A DNA stretch of 64,000 nt from NCBI GenBank assembly GCA_002436065.1, contig DIXP01000092.1, positions 1-64,000 of the forward strand, given 5' to 3'. Under the pieces are notes generated by a model. That model was not told the origin of the DNA. It saw nothing but the letters and a program-made list of their open reading frames with translations, and searched no databases. Below, in pieces: positions 9,963-18,453 of the stretch. How positions within the stretch are numbered: the stretch's first letter is position 1; every line of letters begins with the position of its first letter. The DNA comes from Chloroflexi bacterium UBA6077 (lineage in GTDB: Bacteria; Chloroflexota; UBA6077). The translations under genes were made by a program, and so were the position numbers.

Positions 9963-12065
9963 TTAGCGCTCGCCCCCCAGCCGGTAGATGCGGACCGTGG
10001 GGCCCGACCTTTCGCGTTCGAAGAGGTCCCAGAATGGGGTGTACATGTCGTCGAGGCGGAAGGGCAGCTCCCTGTTCCCCTGTCCGGCCGCAAAGGCGGC
10101 TACCAGATGCCCCTTCTCCTCCAGTAGGTGATAGCTGGGTGGGAGCAGCTGGGGAGGGCTGTCCTGAGGTTGCCATGGTCCGTATCCGTAGCTGGTGACC
10201 ACCAGGTACCGGTATCCCCCCTCCAGAGCGGAGGCCAGCCAGCCTTCCCTCTCGGGCCAGTACACCCACGTATCGCGCACCCGGTGCCCCTTCCACCAGA
10301 ACTTGGCGTCCAATTGGGCGTAGCTCTCCATGGCGAGAGAGGAATCCTCGGGCAGGTTGGCGTCGATCCAGGCCGTTGCCAGCAACCTGGTATCGGGGCG
10401 ACCCAGGATGAGGTCGTGCCTCAGGGTGAGCACCAGCGGCTGGGCGACGGCCAGGGTCAACAGCAGTGTCGCGAATGCCCCGCGGTGGACCGGCTTCCGG
10501 ACAGTCTCGACCAAGCGCGCCAGGGCGAAGCCCCCAAGGACGGCCAGGAAGGGGAGCAAAGGGAGCGCAAAGCGGGCGAAGAACAGCTGGGTATTCGCCA
10601 TGAAGAGGAAGTAGCAGAGGGGCAGCGAGGCCACCAGGCCGATGGCTCTGGGGGAGCGCCGGAGTCCAACGGCAATCCCTACCAGGCTCAGGGCGAGAGG
10701 GACCAACCCGTACCCCTGAATCAGTGCCAACAGGAAGGCGATCGCGGGACTGCCGGCCTCCTGCCCGTGCCAGAGGCTACCGCCGTAGCCGAATTGGGAG
10801 CGGAAATCCGCAAGGAAAGAGGGGAAGTCCAGGGCCGAGTAGGGGGTGCCAGCTACGAAGGCCGCCAGGGAGGTAAATCCGGCCAGGGCCATCGGGAGGT
10901 GGGACCGTAGGTGCCTGGTGGAGGTCCGCGATTCCCAAAGGTGGGCCATTGTGCGTCCGCGTAATAGGTGTGCCACGAGGATCGCAACCGCGAAGAAGCC
11001 CACGTTGTACTTGGTGGAGGTACCCAGGCCGCCCAGTATACCCGCTAGCAGGTAGTCTGTTGTTCTCCCACGGGTATAGATCCTGGTCGAGAACAGGAAG
11101 CTGCCCGCCAGGAAGCAGGTGGCCAGCATGTCGTTGGTGGCGTAGTGGGAGTTCCGCACGTGGAGAAAGGACACAGCAAGGAGGCAGGCACCGAACAGGC
11201 CGGCCCGCCGGCCGAACAGCTCCTTGCCGGATAGATAGGCAGCCAGCACCGTCATAGTTCCCGCCAGGGCTACCACCCCTCGCAGCGCCACCATTTGCAG
11301 GAAGTCCCCGCGGGGGTCCGGGATACCCAGGTTGAGGAACTCGTCCATGGTGTGGAAGAGGATGGACTGCTCGGTGAGGAGCCAGAACAGCAGGCTCGCC
11401 AGGTAGATCATGACGCTGGGGTTCTCGAAGTAGTGGGGGTTCAGGTCGCCCCTCGCGACGATGATGGTGGCCGGTCCGATGTAGCGGTGCTCGTCGGGGT
11501 GGAGCAGCGCCGGTAGGCCCCAGGCGAGGTGTGAGGCCCGCAGGCCCAGGGATACTGCCATGATGGCGATGGCCGGCCAGGCCCGAGCGATGGATCGCGC
11601 CCTGTGCCCTGCCAGCACCAGGGCCTGCAGGACCAGGGGGGCAGCCACCACATAGTCCTTGGCCAGGGGCTGAAACAGCTTCTGTCCCAGCGGACTGAAG
11701 GCGTAGACAAGAGTGGCCCCCTCACTGCCCTGAACCGCGGCGACGACGGCAATGCAGAGTAGGAGCGGAAGGTGGCAGCAGGCGGCCCAGAACAGCGCGC
11801 GCTCCGGGGATACGCCGACCTTCCGATGGAGCAGGACGGCGTAGAGCAGCGCCCATCCGGCCAATGCAGCCCACGAGCCCGACAGGAGTAGGAGCCAGCT
11901 AGAGCTACCCATCAAGGGCGAAGGGGTTCCAATCTGTCCGATGGGGACGAGAATGGCGGCTGCAAGGGAAGAGACGGCGATCAGGGTGCAGGAGACGGTG
12001 ATGCCCCAGCGGGTGCGACGGATTGTGCCCTGGGACGGGGCGCTACCCGATGAGATCGCTGCCAT
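9963..12065 (-). CDS. Family 39 glycosyltransferase (ArnT/PMT-like), polytopic membrane protein
   Basis: This roughly 700-aa protein has about a dozen hydrophobic segments and should transfer a sugar from a polyprenyl-phosphate donor onto protein or lipid outside the membrane. The family signature is HPDEHRYIGP near residue 189, in the first extracytoplasmic loop after a GLRASHLAWGLP helix, where acidic residues act in catalysis. The C-terminal 150 residues form a soluble domain. I prefer the ATG at 12065 over the GTG at 12071, but neither has a strong ribosome site. It is flanked on both sides by inverted repeat elements and has no same-strand partner. Confidence 0.88.
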   Translation of the reverse strand: MAAISSGSAPSQGTIRRTRWGITVSCTLIAVSSLAAAILVPIGQIGTPSPLMGSSSWLLLLSGSWAALAGWALLYAVLLHRKVGVSPERALFWAACCHLPLLLCIAVVAAVQGSEGATLVYAFSPLGQKLFQPLAKDYVVAAPLVLQALVLAGHRARSIARAWPAIAIMAVSLGLRASHLAWGLPALLHPDEHRYIGPATIIVARGDLNPHYFENPSVMIYLASLLFWLLTEQSILFHTMDEFLNLGIPDPRGDFLQMVALRGVVALAGTMTVLAAYLSGKELFGRRAGLFGACLLAVSFLHVRNSHYATNDMLATCFLAGSFLFSTRIYTRGRTTDYLLAGILGGLGTSTKYNVGFFAVAILVAHLLRGRTMAHLWESRTSTRHLRSHLPMALAGFTSLAAFVAGTPYSALDFPSFLADFRSQFGYGGSLWHGQEAGSPAIAFLLALIQGYGLVPLALSLVGIAVGLRRSPRAIGLVASLPLCYFLFMANTQLFFARFALPLLPFLAVLGGFALARLVETVRKPVHRGAFATLLLTLAVAQPLVLTLRHDLILGRPDTRLLATAWIDANLPEDSSLAMESYAQLDAKFWWKGHRVRDTWVYWPEREGWLASALEGGYRYLVVTSYGYGPWQPQDSPPQLLPPSYHLLEEKGHLVAAFAAGQGNRELPFRLDDMYTPFWDLFERERSGPTVRIYRLGGER

Positions 12066-12372
12066 GCCCACCGCTAGTACACCGCTGAAGCGGTCTTGCT
12101 GGGTCGCCGCAGGCGATCCAGCGCCGGGAGCGCGGGCGGCTCGCCCGCGAGGATGAGCAGCCGAGATGCCAATCTTGGGTCGTAGGGCAGGGGTTTATCC
12201 CCTGCCGCCCGGCCTCGGATGGGCGACGCGGCGGGCAATGGGCTACGTCGCGCGTCCATGTCAGGTGGGCGGAAGGGGACAAGCCCCTTCCCTACGTGTT
12301 GGATGAGCGGGCGAGACGCCCGCGCTCCCGGGAGGCGGCAAAGCCGCCTATCTGGATCGGGGTGGCGGGCCA
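12066..12372. repeat. Array of nested palindromes between the glycosyltransferase and citryl-CoA lyase-like genes
   Basis: No gene fits here. From left to right I see a hairpin GCTGGGTCGCC..GGCGATCCAGC (about 12098-12122), a GCGGGC-rich palindrome (12124-12157), element B2 (12181-12296), a second GCGGGC palindrome inverted relative to the first (12301-12330), and a small GGCGGC-AAA-GCCGCC hairpin (12333-12349). The two GCGGGC palindromes match at 23 of 24 positions when one is inverted, so they enclose B2. Confidence 0.75.
12181..12296. repeat. Palindromic mobile-like element, copy B2 (inverted relative to B1)
   Basis: It begins CGTAGGGCAGGGG and ends CCCCTTCCCTACG. Its reverse complement aligns with B1 along its length, including the interior (GACATGGACG..GCGA). 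Together B1 and B2 form ~115-bp inverted repeats about 2.2 kb apart. Confidence 0.85.
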
Positions 12373-13161
12373 TTAGTCCTCCAAACGTCTCGGGGCAGGG
12401 CCGTCGTACTCCCAGTCCGTTGGGTGGATGTATCGCCTGGGGCGCATGCGTGCCTGCTCCTCGTGGGCATGGGCCATCATCCCGACACTCCTGGAGAGCA
12501 GGAAGAGGGGATTCGCCAGCTCTGGCGGGAAGCCGATCTCACACAGGAGGGCCGCGTAGGCGCCGTCGATGTTGATCGGGAGCCTCCTGCCCGTCTCCAC
12601 CTCCAGGGCCTGCCGCACGGCCTGCACCAAATCCAGGTAACCCTCGTTCAGCCCGGTCGCCCGGGCGATCTCGAACAACCTGAGTTGCCTGGGGTCGTCC
12701 TCCTTGTGGAGTCGATGCCCAAAGCCACCCAGCCGCTCACCGCTGTCCAACCTTCGTCGCACCGCGGCGCGGCAGGCATCCTCGAGAGGCACCTGTTGGG
12801 ATGATACTTCCTCTCGGATGGCGATCAGCTGCCGCATGCAGTCCTCGACGGCGCCACCATGGTACTTGGAGATGGTGAGCGCCCCTGCGGCCACCGCTGC
12901 CTGGATCGGCGCACCGCAGGATGCGACGGTGCGAGCGGCGAGCACGGCCGGCGCCCTTGCCCCCGACTCCGCGGCGGAGACTAGGATCGCATCCATTATC
13001 TCGCCTGCTTGAGGGGATGGCAGTTCGCCGGTTACGACCAGCCAGATCATCTGCGAGAAGGTGACGCGCCCCATGAGGTCGGTCAGGGTATACCCCCTGA
13101 CTGTTATGTGGCCGGGCCGCGCGTAAGCGATAGCGGATTTCCAGTGCAGATCCTCGTCCAT
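12373..13161 (-). CDS. Citrate synthase-fold protein, citryl-CoA lyase-like
   Basis: The 262-aa product is a short citrate synthase homologue lacking the large N-terminal domain, the size class of citryl-CoA lyase and the lyase part of ATP-citrate lyase. All three catalytic positions appear present: His in KYHGGA, His in GGFGHRLH, and Asp in NIDGAYAALL. These enzymes make or cleave citryl-CoA-type esters to acetyl-CoA and a 2-oxoacid. The ATG at 13161 follows GAGGAGAGGAAAGG, so upstream codons to 13221 are not used. It stands alone; no citryl-CoA synthetase is nearby, so its partner reaction is unknown. Confidence 0.85.
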   Translation of the reverse strand: MDEDLHWKSAIAYARPGHITVRGYTLTDLMGRVTFSQMIWLVVTGELPSPQAGEIMDAILVSAAESGARAPAVLAARTVASCGAPIQAAVAAGALTISKYHGGAVEDCMRQLIAIREEVSSQQVPLEDACRAAVRRRLDSGERLGGFGHRLHKEDDPRQLRLFEIARATGLNEGYLDLVQAVRQALEVETGRRLPINIDGAYAALLCEIGFPPELANPLFLLSRSVGMMAHAHEEQARMRPRRYIHPTDWEYDGPAPRRLED

Positions 13162-13252
13162 GCCTTTCCTCTCCTCAACTCCGAGGTTCAGCCCATTTTG
13201 CTCCAACCGTCCCTCGCACACAAGGGCCGGAGCTTTCTCCGGCAGCCGGCCA

Positions 13253-13281
13253 TTGACATGCTGCCTCCATTGCCATAATGT
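13253..13281 (+). promoter_or_regulatory. Promoter of the deacetylase-glycosyltransferase operon
   Basis: A consensus TTGACA (13253-13258) is followed after 15-17 bp by CATAAT/TAATGT (13274-13281). The ATG at 13278 would fall inside this -10, which argues for the downstream TTG start of the deacetylase. Confidence 0.55.
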
Positions 13282-13322
13282 TCGCCCACCAGCTACAGCC
13301 TGATAGCTCCGGAGGTCCTCAC

Positions 13323-14666
13323 TTGCTGTTGTCTATCGTTTCTGCCCTTGCCCTCTTGCCTGCCATTCTTCTCTCTCCTTGGGTGGCCGACGAGCCGCCG
13401 GGAACCAGGGCCGACATACGGCCGCTGCTGCTGATGGTGGCAACACCCGAGACGACGCCCGAAGGGATGGATACCACCGGCCTCGCCAAACGGGTGGTGG
13501 ACGGGGCCGCGCTTCGGCTGCAATCCCGGGGGGTGCCCGTGCAGACGACGAAGATGGGCGTGATCCAGATAGCTGTGAAGCCTTTTGGAGACGTGGGTGG
13601 TGTTAGGATGAAGAGCCTGAGCCGCAAGTTCGCGGCCTCCGGCAAGCCGGTAACCCTTCTGTTGGACTTTGGGATGGGAGCCAACCAGTGGGCTTCGGGC
13701 ACCGAGACCCGCTTCGGCGGGGAGGGTGATGCGGCCTGGCGACTGGCGTCGCTGGTTCAGCACCACATGGTCAGGGGGCTGTGGGACGTGATGGCCTACG
13801 ATAGCTACGATCGCGGGGTGCTGGAGAACAGCGATCCCAGCAATAGGCCAGGGGCGGTCGCGGGGAACGATCCGTGGGTGGTGGCATGTCCCCTCTTCAC
13901 CACGAATGCGAAAGAGCGGTCGCTGCTGGAGAGCCCCGAGACCCTGGACCTTCTCTCCTCCGCCCTGGCGAACGCCATCCACGACTACCTCGATTCGGCC
14001 TCCCCAACGCCGAGCAGGAGCGCCAGCCTGGGTTGGCATCGTTTCGAGCCTTGGCAGCCGGTGAGCCCCAGGACGATCTACGGGGTCGACGGGAGCCCCA
14101 GGCTGGCGCTGACCTTCGATGGTGGCGCCTCCTCCGTGCCCACTCCGGCTATCCTGAAGGCGCTGAGGGAGGCGGGGGTGCACGCCACCATGTTCATGAC
14201 GGCGGATTTCGTGGAGAGCAACCCCGAGCTGGTGGTGCAGATGGCCAAGGACGGGCACGAGTTCGGCAATCACAGCTCCACCCACCCTGACATGACCAAG
14301 CTGTCTGTTCGGGAGATCGTGGCGGAACTGGACCGGCTGGAAGCGTCCGTGTTCGCCCTGACTGGCAGGAGCACCAGACCCTGGTTCCGGCCCCCCTACG
14401 GTGCTTGCGACGAGCGGGTGGCGAGTGTAGCCGCCGAGCAGGGCTACTACACAATCATGTGGACGGCCGACAGCGCCGATTGGAGGGAGGACGTAACGCC
14501 CTCCACGGTGCTGAACAGGCTGCTGAACTACTCCTCTCCCGGCGCGATCATGATCGAGCACCTGGGGAGCCCCCAATCGGCGCAGGTGCTGCCCGAGCTG
14601 CTGAGGCTGCTGAAGGCCCGGGGCGTAACCTTCGGGACCCTCTCCGAGGTGGTGGGAACCCCCTGA
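13323..14666 (+). CDS. Secreted polysaccharide deacetylase (NodB domain) with unusual N-terminal region
   Basis: This protein of about 447 aa should remove acetyl groups from an extracellular glycan. I chose the TTG at 13323: it follows GGAGG by 7 nt, lies after the promoter, and gives a clean signal segment (LLLSIVSALALLPAILLSP). The upstream ATG at 13278 has no ribosome site. The NodB domain is C-terminal, about residues 255-440: TFDGGA (metal Asp motif), HSSTHPD (metal His pair), RPPYG, and a late IMIEH. The first 230 residues contain no catalytic motif I recognise, though a GMGANQWASGTETRF stretch is faintly amidase-like. Its stop overlaps the next start (TGATG). Confidence 0.88.
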   Translation: MLLSIVSALALLPAILLSPWVADEPPGTRADIRPLLLMVATPETTPEGMDTTGLAKRVVDGAALRLQSRGVPVQTTKMGVIQIAVKPFGDVGGVRMKSLSRKFAASGKPVTLLLDFGMGANQWASGTETRFGGEGDAAWRLASLVQHHMVRGLWDVMAYDSYDRGVLENSDPSNRPGAVAGNDPWVVACPLFTTNAKERSLLESPETLDLLSSALANAIHDYLDSASPTPSRSASLGWHRFEPWQPVSPRTIYGVDGSPRLALTFDGGASSVPTPAILKALREAGVHATMFMTADFVESNPELVVQMAKDGHEFGNHSSTHPDMTKLSVREIVAELDRLEASVFALTGRSTRPWFRPPYGACDERVASVAAEQGYYTIMWTADSADWREDVTPSTVLNRLLNYSSPGAIMIEHLGSPQSAQVLPELLRLLKARGVTFGTLSEVVGTP

Positions 14667-15664
14667 TGGAGCGCATGCTGGTGATGCGGGGCGGCGCCCT
14701 GGGCGATTTCGTCCTGGGACTGCCCGCGCTGCGAGCCCTCCGCGAGGCGTTTCCACGGACCAACCTGGAGATGATAGCCCCTGGCGCTGTGCTGCCTCTG
14801 GCGGCTCCATGGGTGGATGTGGCTACACCGATGGAGCGGGGCGAGGTTGCCCACCTGTTCCAAGAGGAACAGGTGCCGGCGAGCCTCGTCGATCGGTACA
14901 GCGACCTGGATCTGGTGGTGCTGTGGCTGGCCGACGGCAACGGGAGCGTCCGCCGCAACTTCGAGCGGCTGGGAGCCAGGCGCATCCTCTGGGCACCCGC
15001 CCTTCCCCAGGCGCCGGGGGTACATGCCGCGGATCACCTGCTTGCTACCTTGCGGCCTCTGGGGACCCCCGTGGAAGCGCCATACTCGCCAATGGTCCCG
15101 GGCGAACCCGCTCGGGAGAGGGCAATGGACCTCTGGAGGCTGCTATCCTTGGGAGCCGGCGTTCCCGTGGTGGCTGTCCATCCGGGCAGCGGGGGGGCAT
15201 GGAAGTGCTGGCGCGCGGAGCGGTTCGCCGGGGTAGTCGACCGGTTGATGGCTTCTGGCAGCTCAGTGGTGCTGCTCCAAGGGCCTGCGGATGACGCTGT
15301 GGTGGGGAAGGTTCTGTCTGCCGTACGGGGAGCGAGGCCGCCGGTGGCTGCCAACCTGGCCGTCGATGAACTCGCGGCCTTCCTCTCCCTCTGCTCAGTC
15401 TACCTGGGCAACGATTCCGGAGTGACCCACCTGGCGGCGGCCGTCGGCGTACCCACGGTGGCCCTTTTCGGTCCCACTGACCCCGCCGTTTGGGGACCGC
15501 GAGGCCGAAGGGTCATGGTGCTCGCGCTCGAGGGCGACTGCGCCCACTGCGGGCGCGAGCGGGCGGTTGTGTGCGCCCACAGGTCATGCCTGGATGGGAT
15601 CGAGGTGGAGCGGGTGGTCAGCACGCTGGGGGAGGCGCTACTCGGTGGCTGCGACCGGCCATGA
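14666..15664 (+). CDS. Family 9 glycosyltransferase (heptosyltransferase-like)
   Basis: The 332-aa product has the GT-B fold of ADP-heptose:LPS heptosyltransferases. The N-terminus MERMLVMRGGALGDFVLGLPALRALR matches the family start; the donor-binding half has VAVHPGSGGAWKCW and the hallmark GNDSGVTHLAAAVGVPTVALFGPTDP. The ATG overlaps the deacetylase stop codon (TGATG), so the two are translationally coupled, suggesting joint action on one cell-surface glycan. GT9 members also occur in lineages without classical LPS, so this does not prove an outer membrane. The 3' end overlaps the convergent pheA by 27 nt. Confidence 0.92.
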   Translation: MERMLVMRGGALGDFVLGLPALRALREAFPRTNLEMIAPGAVLPLAAPWVDVATPMERGEVAHLFQEEQVPASLVDRYSDLDLVVLWLADGNGSVRRNFERLGARRILWAPALPQAPGVHAADHLLATLRPLGTPVEAPYSPMVPGEPARERAMDLWRLLSLGAGVPVVAVHPGSGGAWKCWRAERFAGVVDRLMASGSSVVLLQGPADDAVVGKVLSAVRGARPPVAANLAVDELAAFLSLCSVYLGNDSGVTHLAAAVGVPTVALFGPTDPAVWGPRGRRVMVLALEGDCAHCGRERAVVCAHRSCLDGIEVERVVSTLGEALLGGCDRP

Positions 15665-16714
15665 CCCCAGCACCTTCACCTCGGAGCCCTGCTGCTCCAA
15701 CGATCCCAGGGCTCGGGCCATGGCGGCGTCGGTGGAGTGCCCGCTCATCTCGATGAAGAAGAAGTAGTTCCACGCCTTGCGCCTGGACGGACGCGACTGG
15801 ATGTTGCTCAGGTTTATCCCCTCCCGAGCGAACAGCTCCATCATATCGTGGAGTGCCCCCACCCTGTCCTTGATGCTGACGATCACAGCAGTCTTGTCCC
15901 GATCTGTGGGGGCCGGAAGAGTGCGCCCGATGACCAGGAACCGGGTGATGTTGTTGGAGAGGTCCTGGATTCCCGCCTCCACCACCTCCAGGCCGTACAC
16001 GTCCGCGGCGAGGGATGTGGCAATAGCCGCGCCCGTAGGGTCGGCAGCGGCTTGCTCCGCCGCCCGCGATGTGCTGAATGTCTGAACGGTCTCCACACCC
16101 GGTAGATTGGTGGTCAGCCAGCGCCGGCACTGGGCCAGCGCCTGGGGATGAGAGTAGACGGTCCTTATCTCCTCCTTCGAACAGCGAGCCAGCAGGTTCT
16201 GGACGATGGTGAGGCTAAGCTCGGAGCAGGCCTTGAGATCCGTGTCCATGAAGCTGTCCAGCGTAAACTGTACCGTACCCTCTGTGGAGTTCTCGACCGG
16301 CACCACCCCATAGTCAGCGCCCCCGCGCTCGGTCTCCAGGAAGACGTCTCGAATTGTGGGCACCGGCACCAGGTCGGTGGCGTCACCGAACAATTCCAGT
16401 GCCGCCTGGTGGCTGAAGGTTGCAGCCGGTCCGAGGTAGGCGACTCTGATCTTTCTCTGCAGGCCGCGGGAGGATGAGAGGATCTCCCGATAGATGGAGC
16501 GCAGGTGCTCTGGCTTGAGGGGGCCCCCGCCGGCGGCCAGGACGTTCTCTAACACCTGCTGCTCTCGCTCGGGCACAAAGACAGCTGTGCCTGATTTGGC
16601 CTTGTGCAGGGCAATTTCCAGCGACACCTGAGCACGCTGGTTCAAGAGCTGCACAAGTTCGCGGTCGATACGGTCGATCTGATGGCGCGGGCTATCCAGG
16701 CTGCTGTCGCTCAT
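15638..16714 (-). CDS. pheA: Bifunctional chorismate mutase/prephenate dehydratase (P-protein)
   Basis: This 358-aa cytoplasmic enzyme converts chorismate to prephenate and then to phenylpyruvate. Residues 1-88 form an AroQ-type chorismate mutase helical domain (IDRIDRELVQLLNQRAQVSLEI..K). Residues about 92-270 are the dehydratase domain with VAYLGPAATFSHQAA, VPVENSTEG and the catalytic SNNITRFLVIG. Residues 280-358 are a regulatory ACT domain with the phenylalanine-binding motif IQSRPSRRKAWNYFFFIEM, so feedback inhibition by Phe is expected. It is monocistronic as far as can be seen. Confidence 0.97.
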   Translation of the reverse strand: MSDSSLDSPRHQIDRIDRELVQLLNQRAQVSLEIALHKAKSGTAVFVPEREQQVLENVLAAGGGPLKPEHLRSIYREILSSSRGLQRKIRVAYLGPAATFSHQAALELFGDATDLVPVPTIRDVFLETERGGADYGVVPVENSTEGTVQFTLDSFMDTDLKACSELSLTIVQNLLARCSKEEIRTVYSHPQALAQCRRWLTTNLPGVETVQTFSTSRAAEQAAADPTGAAIATSLAADVYGLEVVEAGIQDLSNNITRFLVIGRTLPAPTDRDKTAVIVSIKDRVGALHDMMELFAREGINLSNIQSRPSRRKAWNYFFFIEMSGHSTDAAMARALGSLEQQGSEVKVLGSWPVAATE

Positions 16715-16900
16715 TGTCGGTATTTCCCTCTGGCCTTTCAGGATGCTCCACGGGGTGGTGGGATTCTACTGGGGCGGTGGACGAGGGTCAAGATGGGTGA
16801 GTGAGGGGCCCGGCCGAAGCGGTTTCTTCAGCCAGACCCCTCGTCACTTCACACTATTTCCACCCCGGTTTCGACGGAGCAGACGCGATAGTCTACTAGT

Positions 16901-18004
16901 CTACTTCTTGATCAGACCTACCACGTCCTTGATCTGCTTCTCCGCCTCGTCCCACAGCTTGGCGTACTGGTTCTGGTCCATGTAGCGGATCGGAGTGCCC
17001 GACTCCTTAGCCTTGGCAAGGAACTCCGGGTTCTCCGAGATCTTCTTGATCAGCCCACTGTAGTACTCCACGATGGGCATGGGAGTGCCGGCCGGCAGGT
17101 CGATGCAGGCATCGCGGGTCATCACGACGTTGTAGCCCATGGATGGGAGCGTTGGGATGTCCGGGAACTCCGGGCTTTTCACGGTGTCGGATATCGCGAG
17201 CGGTATCACGTTCCCGCTCTTGAAGTGGCTCTGGTTTCCGCTGAGCGTGTTGGAGGAGATGTCGACGTGGCCCCCCAAGAGGGCTGTGACGTTGGGAGCG
17301 CCACCGGCGAAATGCACGGCGGCGAACTTGACCCCGGCCTCCTTCTCGAGCATCAGAGCTGTGAGATGAGAGGGAGAGCCAACTCCGTTGGTGCCCATCT
17401 TGACAGTCTCGGGCTTGGCCTTGGCTGCGTCTATCACGTCCTTCAGGGTCTTGTACGGGCCGTCACCTTTGACACCTACCCAGAATGCCTCGTGGATGCC
17501 CACGGCGACAGGCTGGAAGCTCTTGCGATCGAAGGCAGCCTTTCGCTCGGCATCCAGGTAGACTGAGATGGTGGTCTGGAGGGAGTTCAGCCCGAGGGTG
17601 TATCCATCCGGCTTCGCCTTGGCTAGTTCGGTCATGCCTACCTGCGAGCTGGCCTCGGGTCTGTTGACCACCTGGAAGGGAGTACCCATCTCCTTCTCCA
17701 GGTAGGGGGCTAGCAGACGGCAGTAGACGTCATTGGAGCCACCGGCGGACCATGGCACGATGATGGTGACAGTCTTGCCCTTTTCAGGGAAGTTGAGTTT
17801 CGCGGCGGTGGGGGCGGCTGCCTTGGTAGGAGCAGCGGTGGCCGCTGCTGCCGGCGCCTTGGTAGGGGCGGCGGCTGGGGCGGTGGTTGGAGCCGCAGCA
17901 GCGGCCTTGGTTGGGGTTGGCGCAGGGGGCGTCCCCGCGCATCCGACGGCGATGATACTCGCCGCCACTACTGTTGCCATGAACGGGACGACCAGGCGTT
18001 TCAA
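16901..18004 (-). CDS. Bug/TctC-family substrate-binding lipoprotein (orphan)
   Basis: This 367-aa receptor belongs to tripartite tricarboxylate transporters and binds carboxylates outside the membrane. A lipoprotein signal ends at Cys22 (IAVGCAG) and is followed by about 45 residues made almost only of Ala, Pro, Thr and Lys, then the Bug fold from KTVTIIVPWSAGGSNDVYCR. TTG is the start codon, behind GGAGG. No membrane TctA/TctB genes adjoin it, so it probably shares the TctBA at 43.2-45.1 kb or one outside the window. Similar proteins lie at 19849, 39574 and 41939. Confidence 0.93.
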   Translation of the reverse strand: MKRLVVPFMATVVAASIIAVGCAGTPPAPTPTKAAAAAPTTAPAAAPTKAPAAAATAAPTKAAAPTAAKLNFPEKGKTVTIIVPWSAGGSNDVYCRLLAPYLEKEMGTPFQVVNRPEASSQVGMTELAKAKPDGYTLGLNSLQTTISVYLDAERKAAFDRKSFQPVAVGIHEAFWVGVKGDGPYKTLKDVIDAAKAKPETVKMGTNGVGSPSHLTALMLEKEAGVKFAAVHFAGGAPNVTALLGGHVDISSNTLSGNQSHFKSGNVIPLAISDTVKSPEFPDIPTLPSMGYNVVMTRDACIDLPAGTPMPIVEYYSGLIKKISENPEFLAKAKESGTPIRYMDQNQYAKLWDEAEKQIKDVVGLIKK

Positions 18005-18453
18005 CGATGTCCTCCTTCGTGGATAAATGCCTCGGGATCGCGGGCTTCGTCTTTGAGGGACTCGCCACCCCGGGCCAGCTTCATCTCTAGAGACACGTCT
18101 TTGCCATGCCGTGCATGGGCTGAGCTTCGTTGCTACAGCCCAACTCCGATAAGCGACTTCAGCCTCTCAATACTCTCACCCCTATCCCCAGTCATGCTCG
18201 GAAAGCAGAATCGGATCATTGCATCGCAAGCTACAGCGGTCTTTCACCCGAGTCAATCCTGGATAGGGTTTCGCAAATCGCCGCTCCAGACACCTCCTTC
18301 CTGAGCAGAATCCCTATAGTAAGTTGCGCCAATGGAGTTGCGGGAAAGGCGCACGACGCCCCGGTGACAGGAACATGGTGGTTCCATCAGGGCATTTGGG
18401 TATGCAGGCAGTGTATTACATCTTAGGGACAAGTTCAACGGTGATGCCCCAGG
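18005..18453. other. 450-bp gap with no supported gene
   Basis: The stretch carries the ribosome site of the receptor gene to its left at its left edge (18005-18020). On the minus strand a 28-codon frame near 18220-18137 reads MIRFCFPSMTG..., without a ribosome site and closed by TAG; it may be a remnant. I see no hairpin or clear promoter. Confidence 0.4.

Noticed and set aside
13293..14810. 505-codon minus-strand frame opposite the deacetylase
   Set aside because: Mirror of a GC-rich real gene with low-complexity Arg/Gly/His composition; no domain is visible.
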